A DNA stretch of 37,666 nt, taken from assembly GCA_000447185.1 (NCBI GenBank), contig KE647169.1, positions 1-37,666 of the forward strand. The letters run 5' to 3'. A model generated the notes under the pieces. It was given only the letters and a program-made list of their open reading frames with translations. It was not told the DNA's origin and made no database searches. The position numbers and the translations under genes were made by a program. Every line of letters begins with the position of its first letter. Positions within the stretch are counted from its first letter, which is position 1. This DNA is from Vairimorpha apis BRL 01 (lineage: Eukaryota > Microsporidia > Nosematidae). Positions 23,655 through 34,215 of the stretch are shown one piece after another.

Positions 23655-24726
23655 ATATTTAAAATATTAAAATTGTCTTTTAACAATCATTTTAATATTA
23701 AAATAATTTATTATTCTAATAGATATAAGTTTCGAATATAATAAAATAATACACTAAAATGTATTAAATTAATTATAAAACATAAATTAATATTTAATAA
23801 TAATAAAAATCAAAGTTAAATAAATAATATTTTAATTAAATTAAATTTTTTAAATAAGAAACTTAAAAAAATAATTTTCATTAATCTTATAAAATATTAA
23901 ATCTTTTTTATGAAAATTCTTTAAGAAACATACAAAACATTCGTATCGAAAATTTTTTTTATTAAAAATATTTAATTTAACAGTATTTGTATCTTTGATA
24001 AAACCTATACAAAAATAAATTTATTTATGCTAATACTATCTTTTTAAATTGATGATAGTACTTAAAATATCTATGCAGATAAAATTTTCTGTATTTTAAC
24101 AATTCTTAATTATTATATTCTAGAATATTTTATTGTTTATATTTGTTGTTTCAATTTCTTGATATGTATAACTTCATATAAATTTTTTTATGAAGATTAA
24201 AATATCTTACAATTTATCGTTCTTTAAATACAATAAAAAATTAATCTAAACTTATTGTCAAATATCATTTAATTGTAAAAAATTTAATTTTTACAATTTT
24301 ATAAATTTCAACATTATTTAATTATATAGATTAAATATATTTTTTATTTTTAAATATTTAAAATTTTAAAAGTAGATCTGTGTAAAGATTAAACTAAAGA
24401 ATATGGTGTTTATTATAAAATTTATTCTTAAATAAAAATAATAAAATTTAAAAAGAAACATTTTTTATTTAAGTATCTACAATAATCTTTTAACAAAAAG
24501 TATAATGATTTTTTTTCATAATATTTATCTGTTAATTTATACAATTAAAAAGACAAAACATATTTGTTGCATTTACATTTATAAATATTAAAAAAAGAAT
24601 AAAAAAGTTAATGTATACTTTTAACAAAACACAAAGCGTTTAATGATTCATAAAATGACTACTTTAAACGTGCAATAATATTAAAAAAGTAAGAATAACG
24701 TGTTTATCTTATACTTTTAGAAAGTT
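23655..24726. other. AT-rich spacer
   Basis: No supported gene. The last 100 bases before the integrase relic are less AT-rich and may be part of it (NNVFILYF then a stop, in frame with the relic). Confidence 0.45.
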
Positions 24727-25350
24727 ATGTTTAATAAAGATCAATTAAAAGAATATATAAACTCAACATCGTTTAGATACAAAAAACTAAGAAAAACTAA
24801 AGCTAAACAACAAATTTAAAAAGTGGGTTAATAATGGTAAGTTATATAAAGCTAGGGATAATGAAAAAATAAATTATTAAGATTTTTCTACATGACTAAC
24901 AAATATAAAATAATCAGGTCATATCCGAAGCAATGTATGATAAAATATATAAAATAAAAATTTTTTTGAACAAAATGACAATATTTTTGTTTTGTATACA
25001 AAACATTCTTATTATTGTCAAGAATGGAAAATAAAAAAAATATGGTTTTTGATTAATGAACAAGGTAGAATAAAAATGTAGTACACAAAGATCTCTTTAC
25101 ATAAAAACATAGTTTAGAAAAGTTATAAAATAACATTAAAATATATAAGATTAAAAAATTAAATAATTGTACTAAAAAAAATTTATAGTCTTTTTTTATC
25201 TAAATTAGGATATTTATGAAATGATTATGAAAAAATAGAGGTAGAAAATTTTGTGTTTAAACTAGTTAAACTTTTGCATACAAAAAATGTAAAATATTGT
25301 TTTGATTTAGACAAAAAAACACAAAAATTGTTTAAAAGTAATTTAAATTA
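24727..25350 (+). pseudogene. relic of a transposable-element integrase (HHCC zinc-finger region)
   Basis: A run of coding-like pieces in changing frames, broken by stops. ATG at 24727 gives MFNKDQLKEYINSTSFRYKK; next come KKWVNNGKLYKARDNEKINYY, then SGHIRSNVMYDKIYK, then FFEQNDNIFVLYTKHSYYCQ and EWKIKKIWFLINEQGRIKM. The last parts resemble the H-x3-H...C-x2-C finger of retroviral-type integrases (xSGHxxxxxMYDKIxK, YxKHCxxCQxWK), with the first His and one Cys lost. A further piece, VENFVFKLVKLLHTKNVKY, ends at 25350. Two stops are TGA at plausible Trp positions, as expected from G-to-A decay. Whether the parent was an LTR element or another integrase-bearing element is open. Confidence 0.55.
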
Positions 25351-26094
25351 AAGCAATTTATCGTAAAAAAAATGATACGATTAATTATGATTTTAAATAA
25401 AAAAATTTATAACTATATTTTGTAGAATTTTATTTTTGAAATATATGGATTGTTATAAATTATAAAATATAAAAATATGATTGGCTTTTAACATTTAAAT
25501 TTACATGAAACCAAAGATTTAATGTTTAATGTCACAAATTGTACATCAGATTAAGTAATATATGTTATAAATAAGTTGGTTTTATATTTTTTGTGATAAT
25601 TATTTTTTCATTTATATACTATAATTTGTTGTTGTTGTTCAGAAAAAATTAAAGTTAAAATATTTATTTTAAATACAATATTTTATTTTTACATATTATT
25701 TTAAAAATCTTCTTTTGAAAGTGTTCTAAAAAGTTCTTAATTTTTTTAGTATCGATTGTAATACCAGTACTTTTATTCATTAAACATTTTATAAAAATAT
25801 GGAAGCAAAAGAAAAATGTATATTAATCATAAATATATTTTAATATTTTTAAAACTAATTATTAAAAAAAATATTGTTTGAATGTGCAGATTTTTTTGCT
25901 TTAATACTGTAGAAATTTAATTTAACTGTAATAAAATTTGAAATGAATTTTACACATTTAAAAAAAATAGTTTTATAATTTTAAGTTTTAAATTAATTAA
26001 TTTGGTTAAATAAAATTTCAAATTATATTATTAAATAATATACAAATATGTTATTTTTATAAAACTATAATGTAATGAGTTTAAAAGTTAAATT
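25351..26094. other. AT-rich spacer
   Basis: No gene seen between the integrase relic and the 3' end of the ABC transporter gene. Confidence 0.5.
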
Positions 26095-27804
26095 TTATAA
26101 TACACTTATTTTATTAGACTTTATATCATTATTTGAAACAACTTCAACATTTTTATCTTTAATATGTAATATTTTATCAAAAAGATGAAGTAAATCTAAG
26201 TTATGTAGTACAATTATTATGGTTGCATCTTTGTTTGTTGTTAATATAAATTTTAATATGTCAAATTCAGCACTTTGATCTAAAGCAGATGTGGGTTCAT
26301 CAAAAATATATATGCTTGATTTTTTTAAAAATGCTCTTAAAAGTAAAACCTTTTGTCTTTCACCTCCACTTAACTTTTTTCCTTTATCACCTACATTTGT
26401 ATCATATTTTTTTTCTAATCTATTTATTGAATTATCAATATTTGCTTGTTTAGCTATTTCAACTATTTTATCATGTTTTATATTTGTATTGTTATATGAT
26501 AAATTATAATTCACAGATTCATTAAAAAGAAACGAAGATTGAGGCACATAAGATATTAATTTTCTAAAAGATGAATTTGAAATATTTTTAACAAAACATC
26601 CATCAAACAAAACCGATCCTTGGAACGGCACAAAATTCATTAAAATATTAATTAAAGATGATTTTCCAACACCGTTTCTTCCAATAATTGCTACCTTCTC
26701 TCCTTTTTTTATAACAAAATTTATATTTTGCAATATAATTTTACTATTTAAGATGTAACTGACATCAATAAGTGATATATCTTTTTGCAAATAATGCCGA
26801 TCAATTACATTAAATTCTTCAGATGTTGTTTCAAGTTTTAAAGAAGTTCTTACATTCATAACAGCTTGTGTATATCTAGAATAGAAAAATCCTAAATTAC
26901 CTAAACTTTGATATAGTGATTTATTTATTGATAAATAATAAGTTATATCCTTAGCGGTTAATTTAGGTGTAAAAATACCATATCCTCCAAATATTATTAC
27001 GAAAAAATATTGTGCTGCAAAAATTAACTTATTAACTAAAAATAAAATGCTCAAAGATCTCCATAATCTATTACACTCATGTTCCACAATAGTCACATAT
27101 TCTTTATATTTTAATGATTCTTGTTCTTCGGTTTTGCAAGCCAAAATTGTTTCATGATTTATTAATGAATCATGTAACATATTAGAACATTTTTGTTGTG
27201 ATTTATTGTAATCATGTCTAATTTTTGTTCTCCAATGAACTATTTTTATGGTTGATACAATATAAATAAAAAGTGATAAAAAAATTATTATTAAATTAAA
27301 AATACCTATGTTAACTAATATAGATGCAAAAGCTAATGTTAATAAAAAAACTATTGGAATTATTTTTAACATAATAACTTCTATCAATTCTGAAATTGCT
27401 TTACTTTCCCTATCTATAATAACTTGTATTTCTCCGCAACCTATTTTACTATATTGTGTAATATCCATATGTAAAAAATTTTTAAATGAATTTCTTGCCG
27501 TTAATCTATAAACATGTTGAACGGGTGATGTAAACATTAAATTATTTAGTTCTATTAGAGATATTGAAATAATTGTAATTATTGAATAAAGTAATAAACT
27601 TGTTCCTATGTCTTTGCTATTTGTTATTTTTTCTGTAAGATTTTTAGTTACTTGTCCAACATGTATATCAAAACATGTTGAAGCAAAAGTAGCAAACAAT
27701 ATATACATTGAAAATGTTCTTACGTATGACTTAGAAAATACATATTCATACAATATTTCTTTTAATATATATAAGTCATTCTTAGAGGAAGTTTCTTTTA
27801 GCAT
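26095..27804 (-). CDS. ATM1: ATM1/ABCB7-like half ABC transporter (copy 1)
   Basis: Half-size ABC exporter of the ATM1 type, which moves a glutathione-linked sulfur/iron compound out of mitochondria; here the mitosome is the likely site. The N-terminal half (about residues 30-320) is the six-helix domain, with the family pattern SKIGCGEIQVIIDRESKAISEL. The nucleotide-binding domain has Walker A GRNGVGKSS, Q-loop YVPQSS, signature LSGGERQ, Walker B IYIFDEPTSALD and the H-loop ending IIVLHNLD. It is intact over 569 residues. A GTG sits directly before the ATG at 27804; the ATG is preferred. A CCC motif is 7 bases upstream. No targeting presequence is evident. A diverged paralogue lies at 34.2-35.9 kb on the other strand. 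Confidence 0.9.
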   Translation of the reverse strand: MLKETSSKNDLYILKEILYEYVFSKSYVRTFSMYILFATFASTCFDIHVGQVTKNLTEKITNSKDIGTSLLLYSIITIISISLIELNNLMFTSPVQHVYRLTARNSFKNFLHMDITQYSKIGCGEIQVIIDRESKAISELIEVIMLKIIPIVFLLTLAFASILVNIGIFNLIIIFLSLFIYIVSTIKIVHWRTKIRHDYNKSQQKCSNMLHDSLINHETILACKTEEQESLKYKEYVTIVEHECNRLWRSLSILFLVNKLIFAAQYFFVIIFGGYGIFTPKLTAKDITYYLSINKSLYQSLGNLGFFYSRYTQAVMNVRTSLKLETTSEEFNVIDRHYLQKDISLIDVSYILNSKIILQNINFVIKKGEKVAIIGRNGVGKSSLINILMNFVPFQGSVLFDGCFVKNISNSSFRKLISYVPQSSFLFNESVNYNLSYNNTNIKHDKIVEIAKQANIDNSINRLEKKYDTNVGDKGKKLSGGERQKVLLLRAFLKKSSIYIFDEPTSALDQSAEFDILKFILTTNKDATIIIVLHNLDLLHLFDKILHIKDKNVEVVSNNDIKSNKISVL

Positions 27805-27810
27805 CACTTT

Positions 27811-27813
27811 GGG
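27811..27813 (-). promoter_or_regulatory. CCC start-proximal motif of ABC transporter copy 1
   Basis: CCC with AAAGTG between it and the ATG on the minus strand. Confidence 0.55.
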
Positions 27814-29866
27814 TTATATTGAAATTTTTATAAAAAAACCTTGATTTATTAAAATATTGAAATCAAAATTTTAATACACATATTAATAATCAAAATATAA
27901 TTATCATTAATATTTTTGTTTATTTATATTTAGATTTGTTTTTTTTTTGTTTAAAAATTTAATTTTATGTGACTAAACAATACCATTGATAAAAAAAATT
28001 TATATATAATATTTTATTTATTTAATTTAAAAGATTTAAAATGAATGAATTTAAACTACTTGACTATATAATTTTTTTTATACATGTCAAAAATAGTAAT
28101 CACAAATCAATAAAACTAAAATAATAATAACAATATTTTAAAATATTATGTAAATTTTTTTAATTATATGTTATTTAATGAAAAAGGTAATTGTTAGTTT
28201 TAATTAAATAAACAAAATACAATATATTTTTTTTCTAAGATATTAAAAGTTTGTTTATTTTATTACTTTTGGTTACAATAAAAAATATATTTTTTAAATG
28301 ATAAACTAGATTGAAATTACAACATAAATTTTTAACAACTATTAAATAAATTTAATTGTAAAGTATAAGAAATAATTCTTAAATATAAATTTTTTATATT
28401 ATTAAAAATATTTTTTTTAAAAAAGTATAAGCAAAAAAATTATCATTAAGATTTTAAAATTACTAAAATATATTTAAAAAATTAATAATGCTTTAATAAA
28501 AACTTTTTAAATTTACTATTTTATGATTGTAAAAAAATATAATGTATATTTTTTACAGAATTTTATAATGTATAACATAACTTTTATGTTTGTAAAATAA
28601 AATCAATAACAATATTTATTTTAAGATTCTCAATTTAATAAGTTTTGTTTTTATGAAATTGTTTTTCTATTTTTAAATTTATATTTATAAAAAATAATAA
28701 AAATTTTATTTTATTAAAACAATAAATAGATTTCTTTTAATTGTTAAGAAGTACTTCTAATATAATAAATTAAATATAAAGTTTAAATATCTTATTTATA
28801 TTTATGTTTAATTATTAACCACATAAAAAGTTAAATTTAAAAATTTATTAAACAATAATAATGAATACATTTTGATTAAAATATATTTTTTTCTACCTGT
28901 TATATAATATATATTTTAACTTATTTTTAGATTTTTGTAAATAAAAAAATGTCTACAATAAAACATTTCTCTAAAAAATTTAAAACTAATTCAAACATTA
29001 TTTTTTTAAATTATTTTAAAATTAACAATATTTATATTTTTTTGAAATCTAAATTTTTTGTTTTTTATCCACATAAACATAAATTTTAAATGTTAAAATT
29101 GTAAAACAAATTAAATAGTATTATTTATAGTATTTAATTTTATAAATTATACATTTGTACCTTAAGTTAAACCATCATTTTTTATTTTTCAAAAATTTCA
29201 TAAAAATAAATTATTTTTTAAAAGAATACATCTAAGTATATATTTTTAAAATCTCTTTATGATTTAAACATTATAATCAGTTGATAAAAAAGTATGTTTT
29301 TTTTGTACATTATTAAATGAATTAATTTAAAATTATGATTATATATAATAAATCATAATTAACAATATGTATGTTTAAAATAGTATGATTTGTTATAGCA
29401 ATTTAATTAAATATAATGATTTACATTTTTTTGATAAATGTGATTTATATAAGTAATTTACAAGTAAAAAATATCATTCAAAATAAAAAAATAAAAAATT
29501 TTATAATTTTTTAAATATAAATAACTTAAAACAAATAAATATTATTTTACAAAATAGATATAATATTATTTATTTTTAAATAATTTTTTTTACTATATTT
29601 AATAAATAGATAAATTTTTTAATAAAAATTGTTTATCATATTAATTATAGTATAGTTTTCAATATTACCATTCATTAAAACATTTTCAATGTATTTTTTT
29701 TTATAATAATATTGAGCAAAATACAAAGTTTTTAAATTAAAGTCTTAAGCTTTTTTAATTTAATTTTATTTGTAATATTTTTTTAAATATAACATACATT
29801 TATTACATATCTAATAAATTTTATAGTCCTATTTTACACAGTTTATAACAAAAAATTTAAATACAT
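27814..29866. other. AT-rich spacer between divergent genes
   Basis: Two kilobases with no supported gene. A 47-codon plus-strand frame at 28949 is open but has the composition of its surroundings and no CCC signal. Confidence 0.5.
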
Positions 29867-29869
29867 CCC
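29867..29869 (+). promoter_or_regulatory. CCC start-proximal motif of TFIIF alpha
   Basis: CCC, then TCTT, then the ATG at 29874. Confidence 0.6.
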
Positions 29870-29873
29870 TCTT

Positions 29874-30718
29874 ATGAAAAATTTTCGTATGATTTTTTTA
29901 CCAGATGTAAACAAGAAAAAATGTATTTTTACTAATATAAATATATCTGAACTTAGTCCTCCAGTTGTAATTACACGTGAAAAACCAATAGAAGAAGAAG
30001 TTGTTTTTAATTCTAGAAAAAAAAGTGAAATTTTAGAATATGAATCAGAAGAATACAAAAAATTAAAAAATAAAGAATCTTGTCCTTTATTTATAGAGGA
30101 TGTCGATCAAGTATCATTTACAGGTAAGTTACAAAATTTGAATTCTAATTCATGCTATTTTACATTTGTTAGAGAAGGAGAAAATATTTATATTACACCT
30201 ATTCATAAATGGTACAGATTTACGCAAAAATTTAATGTTAATAGTGATATAAATTCTGAAGATATAACTAAAATTACTTTTGAAAAAAATAAAATAGAAG
30301 ACGATTATGAATCGGACAAAGAGGAGATTGATTTTGACGATGTATTTGAAGATGATGATGGTGAAGATTATAATTTTGAAATTCATCGAACAAAAAAATT
30401 AACAAAAACAGGGAAAAAATTACGAAATTTAGTTGAAAGTTTAGAAAAAAGTGAAAATTTTGAAGACGAGAGTGAAATAGAAGAAAAGATTAAACGAGAA
30501 AAATCGTTAGATATAAAAAAACAAATTTACTTACATATGAAGACATAAAAGGTTACTTTTCATCTTCAAAGATGTCGGTTAAGGAATTAATTAGAAAACT
30601 TAAAACAAATTTTGAATTAAATGAGGAAGATAAACATGTTTTAAAGAAATTTATTAATGAAAATTGTAAATTTGAAACAAATAATAATGGTGAAAAATTA
30701 TTGATATTAAGGAAATAA
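29874..30718 (+). CDS. TFG1: TFIIF alpha subunit (RAP74/TFG1), -1 frame change
   Basis: Large subunit of general factor TFIIF, which escorts RNA polymerase II into the preinitiation complex. The N-terminal dimerisation part contains the conserved LEYESEEYKKLKNKE... PLFIEDV stretch and the IHKWYRFT motif (VHNWYNFT in human RAP74). A short acidic linker follows (FEDDDGED). The first frame stops at 30548. A -1 shift in A7 (30517-30523) restores the C-terminal winged helix, YEDIKGYFSSSKMSVKELI through LNEEDKHVLKKFI, ending at 30718. This corresponds to the human TEDAVRRYL...TTKDLLKKF domain. The joined length is 281 residues, about half of human, because the acidic linker is nearly gone. TAF8 follows on the same strand 124 bases later. 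Confidence 0.85.
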
Positions 30719-30839
30719 ATAATTATTTGCAATTTTTATAAAATATTCAATTATTTAAATCTGTTTTAGAATTATTTTTTCATTTATAACAATTTTGAGA
30801 TTTATTTTAACAAAACAATTTAATTTTTTTAAAAATAAA

Positions 30840-30842
30840 CCC
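30840..30842 (+). promoter_or_regulatory. CCC motif abutting the TAF8 start
   Basis: CCC directly precedes ATGG at 30843; it argues against starting at the in-frame TTG 48 bases upstream. Confidence 0.6.
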
Positions 30843-31358
30843 ATGGATGAAATAATAAACCATATTATTATTAGGATAATTAAAGAACATGATTTTAATT
30901 TTGCCGATAATAAAGCTATATTATTGATTAATGAAGCATTAGAAATTTATTTAAGATCTATATTGAAAACATTATTTTCACATACACTTCACGCTAAAAA
31001 AACGTCTTCGAATATTTTATACTTGTTAAGAATACTTGGAAAAAAAGATATAAATTTAACATGCTCTTTAAATCCTATACAATATCAGAAACTCTGTCCT
31101 ATCAAAATTCCTGAATTTAAATCTCCTTTGTCGACTTATTTAGAACGATATATTCATATTTATGAGTTTATGCCTAATTTTCCTCCTACTCATACATTTA
31201 GAAATACTTTTTGTAAAAATAAAGAAAAAGAAAACATACCTGAACAAGTTAAAAAAAGATTAGAACAAAGTTTAAAGACAGAAAAAAATTTATTTAAGAT
31301 AATTAAAGCCTCGGGAAAAATGCCTAAATTTATTAATTATTTGTATAGTAAAAAATAA
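30843..31358 (+). CDS. TAF8: TAF8, TFIID subunit
   Basis: TFIID subunit with an N-terminal histone fold and a downstream TAF8-specific segment. Residues 1-70 form the histone-fold helices (MDEIINHIIIRIIKEHDFN, then the long AILLINEALEIYLRSILKTLFSHTLHA helix ends). The TAF8 C-terminal motif follows: YIHIYEFMPNFPPTHTFRNT, equivalent to the family xFPxPHTYxxT signature, then a charged helix with KKRLEQSLKTEKNL. It is a single intact frame of 171 residues, shorter than the animal protein but about the size of the conserved core. The start is the ATG with an abutting CCC. The gene is next to TFIIF alpha, both Pol II initiation factors, though shared transcription cannot be shown. Confidence 0.8.
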   Translation: MDEIINHIIIRIIKEHDFNFADNKAILLINEALEIYLRSILKTLFSHTLHAKKTSSNILYLLRILGKKDINLTCSLNPIQYQKLCPIKIPEFKSPLSTYLERYIHIYEFMPNFPPTHTFRNTFCKNKEKENIPEQVKKRLEQSLKTEKNLFKIIKASGKMPKFINYLYSKK

Positions 31359-31550
31359 TCATTTTTGTGTTAGTAATCAAATTTTTTTATTTTATTAATT
31401 TGTCACTATATATTAATAAAATAAACTTTTTTTAAATAATGTAATAAAAAATTTGAATACACAATTAAATTAACAATTATTTATTTTTTTTAAAAACATA
31501 CACTATAAAGTTTTCTTTATATAAAGTTATTAATTTATTTAAGAATAATT

Positions 31551-32247
31551 TCATTTACAAAACTCTCTTACAAATTCGTATCTAATTAATTGTACCAGAT
31601 CAAAAAATTTGGTTTTATCTTTTAATACACAAGTAAATCTTTCAATACTACATATTTTAGGATAAACATCAACGATTGTATATCCATCGTTTAAATCGAT
31701 AATAGCATAACATTCAAAAGACTCATCTTTACACAATTTATCAAAAATAATTTTTATTTTATTGTTATCTGTTACTTGAAAAAAATACCTAAATATTTTT
31801 TAAATTCATCTACACGTGTTTGTAATTTATATTCTTTTTTCTGATTAGTTTTAGTAATTGTATCGATCTTTTTTTTAAATCTAACATCATTGTTTTTTTA
31901 TCATAAAGATCATTACTTAAATCTTGGTTTATTAACTCTTGTTTTTCAATTTGATTCTTTAATTTTATATTCTCTTTTTCAATTTGTTCAATATCATTAT
32001 TTTCTGATCTTACCAAATCTAAGTAGTAATTTCTATCTTCTAATATTTTATTATATTGATCTTTTAATGTATCATATTTTTTGGATAATTTAGTATTTAA
32101 ATTTTTAATCTCGATCTTTTCATGTTTAATTTCTGATTTAATTTTTGAAATTGATTTTTCTATTTCAATCTTTTGGTCTTCGAATTCTGATTCTATGTCG
32201 TTAATCAGGGATTGTATTCTAGAAATATTATTTGATTTTTCAGTCAT
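31551..32247 (-). CDS. SPC25: probable kinetochore protein Spc25 (NDC80 complex), two -1 frame changes
   Basis: Spc25 pairs with Spc24 to link the NDC80 rod to the inner kinetochore. The first 145 residues are nearly pure coiled coil (SEFEDQKIEIEKSISKIKSE onward). A -1 shift in A6G (31835-31840, coding AAAAAAG) continues as KKEYKLQTRVDEFKKYLGIF. A second -1 shift in T7C (31779-31785, coding TTTTTTTC) continues into the globular RWD-like domain, FQVTDNNKIKIIFD, then GYTIVDVYPKI and a C-terminal FVREF helix, fitting the Spc25 fold (LGIxFxxxxxxxIxFxxI, YxVxxCxPxL, FxxLxRxxF). The joined length is 232 residues, typical of Spc25. Spc24 has the same design and is the main alternative. It has a CCC motif 3 bases before the ATG and converges on TAF8. 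Both shift sites are perfect X-XXY-YYZ slippery heptamers. Confidence 0.65.
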
Positions 32248-32250
32248 CTA

Positions 32251-32253
32251 GGG
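32251..32253 (-). promoter_or_regulatory. CCC start-proximal motif of SPC25
   Basis: CCC, TAG, then the ATG at 32247 on the minus strand. Confidence 0.6.
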
Positions 32254-32485
32254 TTATAAATATTTAAAAAAGTAAACTTTTTATAAATAAATTCAGAATT
32301 ATTTATACATATATTAAAAAATTTTTGAAATAATTATAGAATAATGAATTTTCATATTTTTGATAATATTTAAAAAAATTTTAATATTAAAAGATTAAAA
32401 TAATAACATTTTTTAAAGCAAATTTACTTTTTTTTAGGATCAAATTGAGATTTTAAAATGTATATTACTATTCATTAATAAATAC

Positions 32486-32847
32486 TGGTCTTAAGCCCGA
32501 AGCCTTGTCCGAAGGAGTAGAAAAAAACTCATTATTTTCACAATAATAATTTTTATTTAGACTCAAAATGTGAGGGGCTATTTTCGACTTAAATAGTTAC
32601 GAATTAATTTAACCGCCAAAAATACTCAACTAGTAAAGAGGAAATTAAGCTTCCTCACCTATAGAGGTGAGATTATTCTAACCTCGCTTATTATTTTCAA
32701 GGTCTTCTGTCAAACATATCACCTGTCATAATTAATATAATTTCCCTCCTTTAATCAGAATCACTCTAAGTTTGGGATTCTGATGGTCAGAGACGGCTTG
32801 TCTCCCGGCAAATACAATCCATAAAACTTTTAAGATTATTTTTTTTT
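32486..32847. ncRNA. structured non-coding RNA candidate, about 360 nt (Pol III type if plus strand)
   Basis: An island of much higher G+C with no reading frame but a series of hairpins. These are CTATTT/AAATAG (32578-32596), GAGGAA/TTCCTC (32638-32656), CTCACCT-ATAG-AGGTGAG (32654-32671), a perfect 9-bp ATCAGAATC/GATTCTGAT stem with a 13-base loop (32754-32784), and GAGAC/GTCTC (32790-32804). On the plus strand the ends close as TGGTCTTAA (32486) with TTAAGATTA (32830), using two G-U pairs, and T9 follows directly, like a Pol III terminator. RNase P, MRP or SRP RNA would fit size and shape, but I could not match their conserved boxes. The minus strand offers a rival reading as an Sm-class RNA, given in the findings. 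Strand is therefore left open. Confidence 0.6.
32839..32847 (+). terminator. T9 run, possible Pol III terminator
   Basis: Nine T immediately after the putative closing stem of the structured RNA. In so AT-rich a genome T9 is not rare, so the weight comes only from its position. Confidence 0.4.
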
Positions 32848-34208
32848 GATCGAAGGTAAGTATTTGAGTGAAATGAATATAAAGAGTATAAGGTGGAAAG
32901 AATAGTGGATAATGTAATTAATAATATACATTATAAAAGTGTCATTATTTAAGATGCAAATCCTAAAAATCTCCAAACAAAAAAACGCTAAATAGTTTAA
33001 ACTATGAAATTATTTATATATACAAGATTGAAAATACAAATGAAAACAAAAACACAATAAACCTATTCTATTATTTATAAAAAATAAATGTAAACATTTT
33101 TAGAAAAACTTTCATTGTATTTTTTTTTAAATTTATAAATTTAATAAAAACAAATGTAACAAAAAGAAAAAATATTATTAATTAAAATATAGAAATCAAA
33201 ATGATATAATTTTCATTTGTTTTTTAAAATAAACACCCTTGTAATTGTAAATAATTTAATATAGTATATATATAAATTAAAATCCATAGATCATTAACAT
33301 TTTTTGTAATCAAGTATTATATCTAAATTTTTTTTCATAAAAAATATCTTAAACATTAGTAGTAAAAATTTATAAAACATTGTTTTATTTAAATATCTCT
33401 AATATTAATAAATTTAAACAAAATTACTAAGGTTAAAAAATTTGTTTATGTTATAAAAATAATTATATTTTACATTCCATTATTTTACAAATTTTATAAA
33501 AAATAAGATTATTGTTTTAAAAATTAATTATAAGTAAAATAATTTTTTTTTATATGAAAATCTTATCTTAAAACTTTTATATGTAATAATATCGCTTTTC
33601 AAGTAAAATTAAATTCATCATGACTATAAAATTTTATTTAGATATTTTTTTAGCTTTGTTAATATTTCAATTTTGATTTTATTTTCAAATCGTAAAGTAT
33701 AATTATTAATTTAATATGAAATGCATTTATTCTTTTTTTATAGGGATGATGTATAATTTTTTATAATACATTGAAAATCTATTTAAAAAAGATTTTAAAA
33801 TATATAAGTATAATAATTGACAATTTAATATTAAAAAAAATTTATATACATTTGTAATTATTTAAAATTAAAATTAAACTATTCTTTTATCGTTTTATAA
33901 GAACAATTAATGGTAGTATATTTTAAAATTAAAAATTATTTTGTTTATTTTTTTATTATGTTTTTTTCACATGATAAATTATATTTTTTATTCAAAAAAT
34001 ATTTCTACAGTAAAATTTAAAATTTTTTGTTTATGTCAATATTATTAATAATTTAATTAAAACATAATTTGGTATATTTCATATTGGTTCATTAATCAAT
34101 GATACTTTACATTAAATAGAATTTACAAATATATATTAATGAATGTTATAAGAATTTTTTAATTAAATTTTAGGATATAAAAGTTTGTTTGTTTTTATTT
34201 CATCATTA
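32848..34208. other. AT-rich spacer
   Basis: No gene seen. The first 16 bases contain AGGTAAGTAT (32854-32863), discussed in the findings. A CCC on the minus strand near 33743 is not followed by a usable frame. Confidence 0.5.
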
Positions 34209-34211
34209 CCC
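34209..34211 (+). promoter_or_regulatory. CCC start-proximal motif of ABC transporter copy 2
   Basis: CCC, TAAT, then the ATG at 34216. It marks the true start upstream of two frame changes. Confidence 0.6.
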
Positions 34212-34215
34212 TAAT

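Noticed and set aside
24727..25350. TGA read as tryptophan (altered genetic code)
   Set aside because: TAA and frame changes also interrupt the same piece, and intact genes in the window use TGA as stop (for example VMA1's first frame and PDCD5) and TGG for Trp; decay explains it better.
28949..29089. 47-codon ATG frame in the spacer before TFIIF alpha
   Set aside because: Composition equals the surroundings, no upstream motif and no recognisable pattern.
30124..30180. Possible intron in TFIIF alpha (AGGTAAGT in the coding sequence)
   Set aside because: The sequence across it translates to conserved TFIIF residues (FTGKLQN...CYFTFVREG) with no gap, so it is exon.
33730..33750. CCC on the minus strand in the 33 kb spacer
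   Set aside because: The next ATG opens a frame of only six codons; no gene follows.
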